Assembly: GCA_035765535.1 (NCBI GenBank)
Contig: DASTXE010000001.1
Location: 62,001-126,000 of the forward strand
Direction: 5' to 3'
From: Rickettsiales bacterium
GTDB lineage: Bacteria; Pseudomonadota; Alphaproteobacteria; Rickettsiales; JABCZZ01
DNA: 64,000 bases
Shown: one piece after another, positions 53,514-62,517 of the stretch
Numbering within the stretch: position 1 is the stretch's first letter
Layout of the letters: each line of letters begins with the position of its first letter
Notes under the pieces: generated by a model
Databases searched by the model: none
The model's input: the letters and a program-made list of their open reading frames with translations, nothing else
What the model was told of the DNA's origin: nothing
Made by a program: the position numbers and the translations under genes

Positions 53514-54336
53514 AATACCCCGTGGTAAACAGTAACGCACAGGTGTTGCCGGTTTGGGTGATATCATATACGGCGGAACCGGCGTTGGAAGAACTTGCAC
53601 ATGACATGCCAGCAGGTTTAACGGTCGAGATCACACCTGTTGCAGGGCGGCCGTCATCGTATTTAGTATCAATAGCGAGCGCTTCAGGTGAAGTGATCAG
53701 GCCTCCGGAAGGCCAGTTATTAGATTGATAACCTCCCAAAACGATCTGATGCCCCCAATTTCCGTCAAACCAGTAGGTGGCATTTTTCTGGATACCTAAA
53801 AAACCAATGCCATAACCGCCGCCTGATAACTTGCTTTCAGGGCAGTTCATGCCGACAATGTGATCCAGAGAGCCTGCGCTTCCGGGAGCGCCATTATAAA
53901 AACCCTGTATCATCTGCGCGTTAGCCAAATGATGCCAGACCAGAAACATTTCATAGTTAGCGCTGCCCCAAGCACCGGTAACACCGATTTCACCGTTTCC
54001 GTCGCCATTGCAAGTGGCAGTACCTGTAAGCGGGCTGGCATAGGTCGGTGGGCAAGCAGAAGAAGCGGTGCCCCAATAGCTCTGAGCATCGGCCATGTCA
54101 CCGGGGAGTTCATTGTATTTCTGCTTAAAGCTGGCAATCGTGCTGATGTAGGTCTGCGCTGCCGTAACAGCACTATTGATCTGGGACTGGCGCACAAGCG
54201 CTTTGCCTGCGAATACGCCCCCAATCAGCATGCCGATCACGACAAGTACAATACTCATTTCCACGAGCGTAAAACCCGCTGCGCTGGTAGCATTTTGCTT
54301 ATAAGGCGAACGTACTGGATGATCCTGTATAATCAT
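53512..54336 (-). CDS. Pseudopilin-like protein 2
   Basis: A 274-residue homologue of the 51160 protein. Prepilin signal AAGFTLVEMSIVLVVIGMLIGGVFAG at about 19-44 follows an unusually long polar leader of about 20 residues. The shared body includes FKQKYNELPGDMADAQSYWG, the Asp-rich CNGDGNGEIGVTGAWG loop at about 115-130, IQGFYNGAPGSAGSLDHIVG and KLSGGGYGIGFLG. The leader may start later, but no better ATG is seen. It is upstream of nothing obvious in pilus assembly. Confidence 0.82.
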   Translation of the reverse strand: MIIQDHPVRSPYKQNATSAAGFTLVEMSIVLVVIGMLIGGVFAGKALVRQSQINSAVTAAQTYISTIASFKQKYNELPGDMADAQSYWGTASSACPPTYASPLTGTATCNGDGNGEIGVTGAWGSANYEMFLVWHHLANAQMIQGFYNGAPGSAGSLDHIVGMNCPESKLSGGGYGIGFLGIQKNATYWFDGNWGHQIVLGGYQSNNWPSGGLITSPEALAIDTKYDDGRPATGVISTVKPAGMSCASSSNAGSAVYDITQTGNTCALLFTTGY

Positions 54337-54377
54337 CCATTAATGATAGGCAATGTGCGCCCAGGTTGCAACTACTA

Positions 54378-55640
54378 TTAAGCCGCCAGATAAGCCTGTA
54401 TCGCTCCATAATCCGGCAGTTTTTTCTGCGGCCCAAGCGTGGTAACGGTAATATTCCTGTGCGCAAGCAGGCGCTGCCCGGCGTGCATGATGTCATCTGC
54501 CGTAATAGCGTCGATCAGCGTAGTGATTTCTGCGGCCGTCCGGTAACGGCCATAGCACAAGATATGCCTGCCGATCCATTCCGCCACAGCCGAACTGCTT
54601 TCACGTGACATCAGAAGGCCGGATTTAATCTGGTTCTTGGCACGCTGCAGCTCATGCTCGCTGATACCCTGCTGCAGACGAAGCGCTTCAGCGCAGATAA
54701 CTGGAATCATATCAGCTGCCTTGTCTTCGGAAGTGGCAGCGTAAATGCCTAGAAGCCCAGCATCGGAGTAGGAGGAAACGAAAGCCTGCACCGTATAGGC
54801 AAGGCCGCGCTTCTCACGCACTTCCTGGAAAAGGCGCGATGACATGCCGCCTCCCAGAATCGTCGCCATGAGCTGCCACGTATAATAATCGTTATCCAGA
54901 AAAGAAATCCCCTGGAAGCCGAGCATGAAATGCAACTGCTCGAGCTTGCGCTTTGTGCGCCGGTCGCCGCCTGTATAACGCCCCTGTGGCGCGGTGGCAT
55001 GTGGCTTGGTGGAGATCGAAGAAAAATGCTCACCTGCCAGCTTCACAAATGCATCGTGATTGATATTACCCGCCGCTGTGATGACCATGCTGGAAGCATG
55101 GTAATGCTTGCCCATATAATGCATCAGGTCATCACTTTTATAACTGCTGACCTGCTCGGGAAGTCCGAGAATAGAGCGACCGATCGGCTGTTCCGCAAAT
55201 GCTGCCGAGCTGAAATGATCGAACACCAGATCATCCGGCGTATCGTAATGCATGGCAATTTCCTGCAGGATCACCTGCCGCTCGCGCTCCAGCTCGTCCT
55301 TATCGAAAACGGAATGCTGCAATATATCGGCCAGCATGTCGACCGCGAGCGGCACGTCATTCTTCAAAACACGTGTGTAATAAACCGTATTTTCCATGGA
55401 AGTGTATGCGTTCATATTGCCGCCGACCATATCCATCTCTTCAGCGATATCGCGTGCGCTGCGGCGCTGCGTTCCCTTGAATGCCATATGTTCCAGCATA
55501 TGCGAAATGCCGCCTTCATGGGTATTTTCAAAACGCGCGCCGACATCGACCGTCACTGCAACCGTGACGGATTCCATACCGGGAAGTGTTTCGGTTGCAA
55601 CACGCAGACCGTTGGGGAGAGTGGAAAGCTGATAAGTCAT
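54378..55640 (-). CDS. M16 family zinc metallopeptidase
   Basis: A 420-residue processing-peptidase-like enzyme. The inverted zinc motif HxxEH appears in ISHMLEHMAFKGTQRRS at about 45-61, with the downstream Glu in LERERQVILQEIAMHYDTPDD. The second M16 half starts at about 190 and contains GGGMSSRLFQEVREKRGLAY, the glycine-rich substrate loop. Alphaproteobacterial members are relatives of the mitochondrial processing peptidase beta subunit. Likely cytoplasmic or periplasmic; no signal peptide. Its start overlaps the thrC stop by 4 bases. Confidence 0.92.
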   Translation of the reverse strand: MTYQLSTLPNGLRVATETLPGMESVTVAVTVDVGARFENTHEGGISHMLEHMAFKGTQRRSARDIAEEMDMVGGNMNAYTSMENTVYYTRVLKNDVPLAVDMLADILQHSVFDKDELERERQVILQEIAMHYDTPDDLVFDHFSSAAFAEQPIGRSILGLPEQVSSYKSDDLMHYMGKHYHASSMVITAAGNINHDAFVKLAGEHFSSISTKPHATAPQGRYTGGDRRTKRKLEQLHFMLGFQGISFLDNDYYTWQLMATILGGGMSSRLFQEVREKRGLAYTVQAFVSSYSDAGLLGIYAATSEDKAADMIPVICAEALRLQQGISEHELQRAKNQIKSGLLMSRESSSAVAEWIGRHILCYGRYRTAAEITTLIDAITADDIMHAGQRLLAHRNITVTTLGPQKKLPDYGAIQAYLAA

Positions 55641-57028
55641 GAGCGGCTCTCAATAGATTGCTTGATGGTGGCAAAATCATTGGCGACCACTTCAAGTCTT
55701 TCCTTCATATCCATAATACCGGCTACATGTTCCGGCAGAGCGGGATGAATGCCGGTAGCTTTCTTCACAGCATCCGGGAATTTAGCGGGATGCGCGGTCG
55801 CAAGCGTGACAACGGGTGAAACAGGAGAGGGGTTCAATTTCCTTGCCACAGCAACGCCGACGGCACTATGCGGATCAAGTAATTCGCCGGTTTCTTCCTG
55901 AACACTGCGGATAGTAGCAAGCGTCCGTTCGTCGTCACAGCTTTCAGCAGCGAACAGGCCACGCAGTTGCTGCAGAGCGGCAGGCGTTAGGGTAAAGCTG
56001 CGCTTCTCACGGAAATCCTGCATGATGCCAGCGATGGCCTTGCCGTCGCGTCCGTAAAGATCGAATAGCAGGCGCTCAAAATTGCTGGAAATCTGGATAT
56101 CCATGCTTGGGCTCAGTGTCGGTGAAACGCCCGCCATATCATACGTTCCGGTTTTCAGGCAGCGCGCGAGAATATCGTTGCTGTTGGTCGCAATGATAAG
56201 CTTGCCGATCGGCAGGCCCATTTTATGGGCGATATAGCCTGCAAAAATATCCCCGAAATTACCCGTCGGCACGCAGAAACTGACCTGGCGCGCCGGAGCG
56301 CCCAGAGCAAGCCCTGCATAGAAATAATACACGACCTGCGCCAGAATACGTGCCCAGTTGATGGAATTAACGGCGGTGAGATGTTGTTTTTCCCTGAATG
56401 CCTGATCGGCAAACAAGGATTTAACGATATCCTGGCAATCGTCAAAAGTGCCTTTCACGGCAAGATTGAAGACATTGTCATCTGCAACCGTTGTCATCTG
56501 GCGGCGCTGCACATCCGAGACACGGCCATGCGGATGCAGGATGAAAATACGCATGTTCTTACGTCCACGGCAACCTTCAATCGCAGCTGATCCTGTATCG
56601 CCGGAAGTCGCACCGACGACAGTCAATTGCTTATGTTCTTTTTCCAGGAAATATTCCAGCACGCGTCCGAGAAACTGCAGCGCGAAATCTTTAAATGCCA
56701 GCGTCGGGCCATGAAACAACTCCAGCAGGAAGTCGTTATGGCCAAGCTGCTTGAGCGGAGCTATGGCCTTGTGGCGGAAGCCTGTATAAGACTCTTCGAT
56801 AAGAGCAGCAAGGTCCTTGGAAGGAATGGAGTCACCGATAAAAGGCTGCATCACGCGCAGCGCCAGCTCCGTATAAGGTAGCGCCGCCATCTGCGTAAGC
56901 TCGTGCGGAGCGAAAACGGGAATGGAATCGGGTACATAAAGCCCCCCGTCGCTGGCAAGTCCGGCCATCACGACATCTTTAAACGACAAAACAGGGGCTT
57001 GTCCGCGCGTGGAAATGTAGTTAATCAT
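55637..57028 (-). CDS. thrC: Threonine synthase
   Basis: PLP enzyme converting O-phosphohomoserine to threonine, 463 residues, the long bacterial form. MINYISTRGQAPVLSFKDVVMAGLASDGGLYVP in pieces opens the protein. The PLP Lys lies in FHGPTLAFKDFALQFLG at about 108-124, with the phosphate loop VVGATSGDTGSAAIEG and CVPTGNFGDIFAGY. It forms a translationally coupled pair with the M16 peptidase, a common alphaproteobacterial order. Confidence 0.97.
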   Translation of the reverse strand: MINYISTRGQAPVLSFKDVVMAGLASDGGLYVPDSIPVFAPHELTQMAALPYTELALRVMQPFIGDSIPSKDLAALIEESYTGFRHKAIAPLKQLGHNDFLLELFHGPTLAFKDFALQFLGRVLEYFLEKEHKQLTVVGATSGDTGSAAIEGCRGRKNMRIFILHPHGRVSDVQRRQMTTVADDNVFNLAVKGTFDDCQDIVKSLFADQAFREKQHLTAVNSINWARILAQVVYYFYAGLALGAPARQVSFCVPTGNFGDIFAGYIAHKMGLPIGKLIIATNSNDILARCLKTGTYDMAGVSPTLSPSMDIQISSNFERLLFDLYGRDGKAIAGIMQDFREKRSFTLTPAALQQLRGLFAAESCDDERTLATIRSVQEETGELLDPHSAVGVAVARKLNPSPVSPVVTLATAHPAKFPDAVKKATGIHPALPEHVAGIMDMKERLEVVANDFATIKQSIESRS

Positions 57029-57033
57029 GAGAT

Positions 57034-57957
57034 ATGAACGACTCGATCAAAATAGTGGTTACCGAAGCTTCCGACATTGGCGTAAGGTTGGATAAATGCC
57101 TCGCTGCGCGTTTGCCGGATTTTTCCCGCAGCCGTATACAGCAGCTTATCGAAACAGAGTGCGTAAAGGCTGAGGGCCGCACCATAACAGACTCGTCCCG
57201 TAAGGTCAAACAGGGGGATATATACGAAATCACCCTGTTGCCGCCTCAGGCAAGTGAGGTAAAAGCTAATCCGCTGGCGCTTGAGATTGTATATGAGGAT
57301 GCCGACCTGCTGGTGATCAATAAGGCACCCGGCATGACCGTTCATCCCGCACCGGGCCATACGGAGGATACGCTGGTCAACGCCTTGCTCGCCCATTGCG
57401 GCGATTCGCTTTCCGGTATTGGGGGGGTAATGCGCCCGGGCATCGTCCATAGGATCGATAAGGACACGAGCGGACTGCTTGTGGTCGCCAAGCATGACAC
57501 GGCGCACAGACATCTGGCGGCGCAATTGGCCGAACGCACGCTCAAGCGCCAGTATCTGGCCGTCGTGAAGGGAGTGCCGAAACCGCTTTCCGGCACGATT
57601 GAAGGCAATATTGCGCGTTCGCCCACCAACCGGAAGAAAATGGCTGTTGTTAAATCCGGCGGCAAACATGCCTTAACGCATTACAGGACGGAAGAAATAC
57701 TGAAAGACAGCACACTCGTGCGCTGCATACTGGAAACCGGGCGCACGCACCAGATACGCGTACATATGACGCATATAGGCCATCCACTTATCGGCGATCC
57801 GGTATATGGTCGTGCGGGCAAGCAATTTGATTTTGACAGGCAGGCATTGCATGCGGAACAATTGACGCTGGTGCACCCGGTAAGCGGCAAGGTGATGGAA
57901 TTTCATGCCCCATTGCCACAGGATATGTTAGACTTACTGGTATGTTTAAGAAGATAG
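57034..57957 (+). CDS. rluD: RluD-type 23S rRNA pseudouridine synthase
   Basis: Isomerises uridines in helix 69 of 23S rRNA. 307 residues: an N-terminal S4 domain (VRLDKCLAARLPDFSRSRIQQLIE at about 18-41) and the catalytic domain with GIVHRIDKDTSGLLVVAKHD at about 133-152 holding the catalytic Asp, then TLKRQYLAVVKGVP and CILETGRTHQIRVHMTHIGHPLIGDPVYG. RluD rather than RluC is inferred from layout. It is divergent from thrC with a 5-base gap between starts. Confidence 0.92.
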   Translation: MNDSIKIVVTEASDIGVRLDKCLAARLPDFSRSRIQQLIETECVKAEGRTITDSSRKVKQGDIYEITLLPPQASEVKANPLALEIVYEDADLLVINKAPGMTVHPAPGHTEDTLVNALLAHCGDSLSGIGGVMRPGIVHRIDKDTSGLLVVAKHDTAHRHLAAQLAERTLKRQYLAVVKGVPKPLSGTIEGNIARSPTNRKKMAVVKSGGKHALTHYRTEEILKDSTLVRCILETGRTHQIRVHMTHIGHPLIGDPVYGRAGKQFDFDRQALHAEQLTLVHPVSGKVMEFHAPLPQDMLDLLVCLRR

Positions 57958-58024
57958 ATGAAGAGGATAGCGGATTATTCACTTCGCTATATAAATAATC
58001 CTGTAAAAATTGTAAAATGCGGTA

Positions 58025-58951
58025 ATGAGCAGACAAGGCTTTACCCTTATAGAACTCAGCATCGTGCTGGTGGTTATCGGCCTGATTGTGGGCGGCATAT
58101 TGACCGGGCGGGATCTGATCGAGGCCGCTTCCGTGCGTGCGCAGATGGCGCAACTGGATAAATACAACACGGCTGTACATACTTTTCAGGCAAAGTATGG
58201 TTATATACCGGGGGATATACCCGAGCCTATGGCCAGCAAATTCGGCTTTCAGACACGCGGTACGCTGGAAGGTCAGGGGGATGGCAATGGTGTGCTGGAG
58301 GCTAATTGCGGCGGTACGCCTCAATATAGAGGCGTAGGATGTAACGGTGAATTAGGCGTGTTCTGGGAAGATCTGAGCACGGCCGGGCTAATCGATGCCG
58401 GTATAAAAGGCCAGGACCAGATTGCCGGAAATTATCCGGCGACTTCCGGTGGCTCGGGCGGCATTATAGGAACATTAACGGCTTCTTCTTCTCCGCCTAT
58501 TTCAGCCTGGCTTCCATTCGCAAAAATCGGCAGTGGTAATTACGTCTATGTATACAGCATGAACTATGAAAACTATTTCGCGGTATCGGCGGTGAGCCAG
58601 TTGAGCTGGGAAGTATTTTCGGCGGCAAGTCCCGGCATCACGGTGCAGCAGGCCTATAATATTGACAAAAAGCTGGATGACGGTTTGCCGCAATCCGGGC
58701 GCGTTATCGCCTGTTTTCTGAGCTATAACGTATTAAACAGTAACGATCCGATTTATGCGGCAGGAGCGGGTACCCAAGGAATGGGAGGCTATAGCGCTGC
58801 CTATGCATGGTGTACGCCGGATACGACAGCAGTCGCTGCGGCCAGTAAAAACTGTTTTGATAATGGCGGTGTAGGGGGAGGAACGCAAAAATATTCAACA
58901 GCGCAGAATGGCGGCACGCCCAATTGTGCTTTGTCCTTCAAGTTTCAATAA
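58025..58951 (+). CDS. Pseudopilin-like protein 3
   Basis: A 308-residue third member of the local prepilin family, with the shortest leader: RQGFTLIELSIVLVVIGLIVGGILTGRDL at about 3-31. The body has FQAKYGYIPGDIPEPMASKFG, the Gly/Asp loop GQGDGNGVLEANCGG at about 85-99 and ELGVFWEDLSTAGLID. The C-terminal region (about 230-300) is longer than in the other two and Gly/Ala/Tyr-rich. Its promoter should lie in the 67-base gap after rluD. It ends 2 bases from pabB. Confidence 0.82.
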   Translation: MSRQGFTLIELSIVLVVIGLIVGGILTGRDLIEAASVRAQMAQLDKYNTAVHTFQAKYGYIPGDIPEPMASKFGFQTRGTLEGQGDGNGVLEANCGGTPQYRGVGCNGELGVFWEDLSTAGLIDAGIKGQDQIAGNYPATSGGSGGIIGTLTASSSPPISAWLPFAKIGSGNYVYVYSMNYENYFAVSAVSQLSWEVFSAASPGITVQQAYNIDKKLDDGLPQSGRVIACFLSYNVLNSNDPIYAAGAGTQGMGGYSAAYAWCTPDTTAVAAASKNCFDNGGVGGGTQKYSTAQNGGTPNCALSFKFQ

Positions 58952-58953
58952 TT

Positions 58954-60252
58954 TTAGAGCTGTTCCAATCGTGTCATATCCACTCCTAAAGCGTTCATGA
59001 TGCCGCGCGCCTTGGTCATGGTTTCCTGCCATTCATTTTCTGGATCGGAGCCGGAGGTGATAGCGCCGCCGGTCTGAAATTCGAAACGGTTATCTTCAAT
59101 GACGAGCGTGCGGATGACGACGGACAGATCGCATGAACCGTCACCGCCAAACCAGCCCAGCGCTCCGCTATAAACGCCGCGACGGATAGCTTCATGTTCC
59201 AGGCACCAGCGCATAGCGCTGATCTTCGGCGCGCCGGTCATGGAGCCGGGCGGAAAGCAGCTCCGGACGGCATCAAGCGTGGATATGTCAGCGCGTTTTT
59301 GCCCCGTGATGGTGGATGCCATATGGTGGAGCGTTGCATAAGAAGAGATTTCAAAAAGCCGTTCGACCTTGACGCTGCCCGGTACACAGCTGCGGGCAAG
59401 ATCGTTGCGCATGAGATCCACGATCATGAGGTTCTCGGCTTTATCTTTTTCACTTGCGGCAAGTGCAGCGCGCGATGCCTCATCCTGTGTTTCATCGGCA
59501 AAACGCGGTGCTGTTCCCTTGATGGGGCGCGATTGCATATTTCCCTGATCGTCTACAGTCAGGAAACATTCCGGGCTGGAAGAAATAATGGTAGTATTCT
59601 CATGACGTATGAGAGCGCTGTAAGCGGCGGGACTTGCTTTGGCAAGCTGCAAAAATAAGGAGAATAAGTCAGGCTGCGTGCGGAATGTGCCGGTGAATTT
59701 ACGTGTGATATTCGCCTGATAAAAATCACCGCGCGCGATGGCATCTTTCGTACTGCGGATGATTTCCAGATAGCGTTGCCGCTGCATGGATGAAGTAAGC
59801 GACTGTACCTCAGAAAAAACGGGGGAGGGGGGAGCAAAATCATCCCACGGCGGCAATGTTATTTCCGGCAAACGATAAGCGGTAACGGTTTGATCACGAT
59901 GGTCGAATGCCAGCACAAGGCCGAACCGGGTAAAGCGAAGACCGGGTAAAGTAATATAGCTTTTATGTTCTGCTGGCAGCACCTCAATATCGTGCAGCAG
60001 CTCATAGCCTAAATAGCCGAACCAGAGATTGTCGAATCGGCCGCAATCAGAGCCCAGCCTGTCAGCAAGGGAAGAAAAATGTTCGCCTGAAACGGTTTCC
60101 AGCGGATGGAGCGCAAGAAAAGAATAACGTCCTGTGGGCGCTGTCTGCTGGCCGGAATAAAGCAGCGCGAAGCATTGCTCCTGTTTTGCCAGTGCATGAG
60201 CGGCGGAAACCGGATCTCTCCAGGGCAGCGATTCCTTAATGAATGTACGCAT
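58954..60252 (-). CDS. pabB: Aminodeoxychorismate synthase component I
   Basis: Makes 4-amino-4-deoxychorismate for folate synthesis from chorismate, with ammonia from PabA. About 432 residues. Chorismate-enzyme signatures are QANITRKFTGTF, PECFLTVDDQGNMQSRPIKGTAPR (the PIKGT Lys region), DLMRNDLARSC, FPPGSMTGAPKISAMRWCLEHEAIRRGVYSGALGW and FQTGGAITSGSDPENEWQE. The ATG at 60252 is used; a TTG at 60288 would extend it. No fused PabC domain is present. folE is 16 kb away. Confidence 0.93.
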   Translation of the reverse strand: MRTFIKESLPWRDPVSAAHALAKQEQCFALLYSGQQTAPTGRYSFLALHPLETVSGEHFSSLADRLGSDCGRFDNLWFGYLGYELLHDIEVLPAEHKSYITLPGLRFTRFGLVLAFDHRDQTVTAYRLPEITLPPWDDFAPPSPVFSEVQSLTSSMQRQRYLEIIRSTKDAIARGDFYQANITRKFTGTFRTQPDLFSLFLQLAKASPAAYSALIRHENTTIISSSPECFLTVDDQGNMQSRPIKGTAPRFADETQDEASRAALAASEKDKAENLMIVDLMRNDLARSCVPGSVKVERLFEISSYATLHHMASTITGQKRADISTLDAVRSCFPPGSMTGAPKISAMRWCLEHEAIRRGVYSGALGWFGGDGSCDLSVVIRTLVIEDNRFEFQTGGAITSGSDPENEWQETMTKARGIMNALGVDMTRLEQL

Positions 60253-60291
60253 ACCCGTTAGAAAACAGTTTCCGCTCGCTCCTTGCAACCT

Positions 60292-62100
60292 TTATTTTGC
60301 AGGCTGGCTTGGCACCGGTGCAGCGGTTTCCGGCTTGGCTGGAGCCGGTTCCGCTTTCGGCTGCGGCGTGGCGGCAGGCGCTGCAGGAGCCGGCGTTGCC
60401 GTACCAGCATTCGGTGCTGTCGGTTCCACATGCTGCAGATTCTGGCCTACATTGACGCCGAACAGGCCGATCACTTCCATCGGTTGCTTGCCGCTGACGG
60501 TAACCTTGTTGGTGGAGTCGGAAACGAGCTTCACGTCAATGTCTTTGGCAGTTTTATCGGTCGGCTGCTCGCTGATTGCATGCAGGAACTGCTTCACGCC
60601 TTCCACCAGCTGCGGGGTGACATAATGCACCTGACCCGGACGCCCTGGCGCCATTGCATCGTCGATATTGATGCTGTAACCGCCGATATCGTCAACAAGC
60701 GTATCGCAGGAGACGCAGGTAATTGTGATATCTCCCACTGGCATTGTCGGTGCGGAACTGAACGTGCCGCTTCCCTTAAGCTTAAGGCCGCCTTTTTCGC
60801 TCAGGAGGTCGAGATTGTTAATATCCAGCTTTTTCACATCCACAATGTTACCGTTCTTGCTGCCCGTAACCTGCAGATCGGCATCGAGCCGCATTTTACC
60901 CGCGTTATGCAGCTTGGGAACGAGGGCATTTGCCAGCACTTCCGGCTTAACGCCAGGCGGAAGGCTTTGAATGATTCCGGGTTGCATTGGATTTTTGCCC
61001 GCCTCGCCCAGCATGAGCGTCAGCTGTTTGGTCATAAGGTCTTCATACTGGCTCGTGACCGTTAAATTCGAATGAAGATTGAGTGCGGTATGACGTTCAT
61101 CATTCTGAATGCTGCTATTGAAATGCGCCTCGTTATTAGCATCATAAAGAGCGTTCTTGGAGTTCAGCGCCTGCACGTCCAGTTTAACAGTGGCGGTGGG
61201 GTCGAGCAGATCCTGCTGGTTCAACGGACCTTCATAAGTAGCATCGATCAGGCTGTTCTGTTCACCCAGCTGAGAGACTTCCACATGGGCCGAGCGCTGC
61301 GCTTGCGGAACATTCGTCAAATCATAAAAGAGCGGCAGAAGATAGGTGTTGGCGAACTCGTCATATGCCGGAGTTGCTTTGACATTGCGTAAATCGGAGT
61401 GAAGCGTGATATGCTTATTTTTCTGGTCCATCGGCTCGCTGGTGAGGGTGAGCTCTATACCGTCAACCGTGGAAAGCGTCTGTGCGGAATCGGCGTATTT
61501 CGTAACGGCTCCTTTCATGTCGCAGTCGATTGAGCGGAAGGAATCGAAAAAAGCCTCGGGGCCCGAAAACGCTTCAGAAATGCTTTGCGGCACACGGTCA
61601 GCATGGTTGATGGCCAAATGGCATTCCGTAGGGGAGGAAAGTGTGGTTACGAGAGCTTCGTGCGCTTTGCCATTGATACTCGGAACAAGGGTCATATCGC
61701 CCGACAGAGTAGCAGTAAAGCGATCGTACATCATATTGGTCGACAGTGAAATCTTGTCGCTATAGGTAACCTGCAGACGGGCATCATCCTTGCTTTCAGG
61801 AATGGCAGATGCGTCCTTGCTCATGCGGCTGGCAACATCATGCGCGATGGAGGAAAGCGGAAGCTCGATAACCGGCTTGGCGATATCAAGGCGGATCAGG
61901 AAGGGAAAACCGGACGTGGTCACGGATTCGTAGCGCAGGAAGGTAATATCCTTATTCAGCGCTCTGATCTGCTCATTAGCCTGTGCAACGGACTGTTCAA
62001 AATTGGCTTTCAGCACGTTCGCCTGTTGGGTCCAATAATAAGTGTAGGCCCCACCGGCCACGATGGTGGTAAGAATCAGTGCAGCAGTAAGTTTACGCAT
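60292..62100 (-). CDS. Large exported DUF2125-like protein
   Basis: A 602-residue protein with one N-terminal anchor or signal segment (about 5-25). VTTSGFPFLIRLDIAKPVIELPLS at about 61-84 carries the SGFPF.IRLD pattern of DUF2125, an alphaproteobacterial periplasmic family of unknown function. The body is polar with strand-rich repeats such as VEVSQLGEQNSLIDATY. The last 40 residues are an Ala/Pro-rich tail. DUF945 is a second possibility. It is 39 bases upstream of pabB and probably shares its transcript. Confidence 0.7.
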   Translation of the reverse strand: MRKLTAALILTTIVAGGAYTYYWTQQANVLKANFEQSVAQANEQIRALNKDITFLRYESVTTSGFPFLIRLDIAKPVIELPLSSIAHDVASRMSKDASAIPESKDDARLQVTYSDKISLSTNMMYDRFTATLSGDMTLVPSINGKAHEALVTTLSSPTECHLAINHADRVPQSISEAFSGPEAFFDSFRSIDCDMKGAVTKYADSAQTLSTVDGIELTLTSEPMDQKNKHITLHSDLRNVKATPAYDEFANTYLLPLFYDLTNVPQAQRSAHVEVSQLGEQNSLIDATYEGPLNQQDLLDPTATVKLDVQALNSKNALYDANNEAHFNSSIQNDERHTALNLHSNLTVTSQYEDLMTKQLTLMLGEAGKNPMQPGIIQSLPPGVKPEVLANALVPKLHNAGKMRLDADLQVTGSKNGNIVDVKKLDINNLDLLSEKGGLKLKGSGTFSSAPTMPVGDITITCVSCDTLVDDIGGYSINIDDAMAPGRPGQVHYVTPQLVEGVKQFLHAISEQPTDKTAKDIDVKLVSDSTNKVTVSGKQPMEVIGLFGVNVGQNLQHVEPTAPNAGTATPAPAAPAATPQPKAEPAPAKPETAAPVPSQPAK

Positions 62101-62184
62101 GGCTACCTTCCAAAATTAAATTCGGGGAAGGCAATATAGCATCGCGGCTTATTAGGGCAAGCACATAAAGTTTCGCGCGGGCCG

Positions 62185-62505
62185 TTAAGGCTTTGCCCGT
62201 TGCTTCTTTTCCTCTATGCCGGAAGTGCCTTCGCGGGCGGAGAGTTCGGCGGCAACATCCTCAGGCGTGACACCATGCTGTGCCCAAAGCACTGACAGGT
62301 GAAACAGCAGGTCAGCGCTTTCGCTGATAATTTCATGCTGATCGCCTCCGGCAGCGGCCAGAACGACTTCCGTTGCTTCCTCACCGACCTTCTGGGCGAT
62401 CTTCTTGGAGCCTTTGGCAAAGAGGCTCGCCGCATAAGACGATTGCGGATCGGCGCCTTTGCGCTCGCTGATGGTCTGGTAGAGCCGGTTTAACACGGTA
62501 AGCAT
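62185..62505 (-). CDS. hisE: Phosphoribosyl-ATP diphosphatase
   Basis: Second step of histidine synthesis, hydrolysing PR-ATP to PR-AMP. 106 residues of the all-alpha MazG-like fold: LNRLYQTISERKGADPQSSYAASLFAKG, AQKVGEEATEVVLAA with the metal-binding Glu pair, and SESADLLFHLSVLWAQHGVTPEDVAAEL. No other his gene is in the window. AGGAGA precedes the ATG and lies directly behind the stop of the Asn-rich repeat gene. Confidence 0.95.
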   Translation of the reverse strand: MLTVLNRLYQTISERKGADPQSSYAASLFAKGSKKIAQKVGEEATEVVLAAAGGDQHEIISESADLLFHLSVLWAQHGVTPEDVAAELSAREGTSGIEEKKQRAKP

Positions 62506-62517
62506 AATCTCTCCTGA

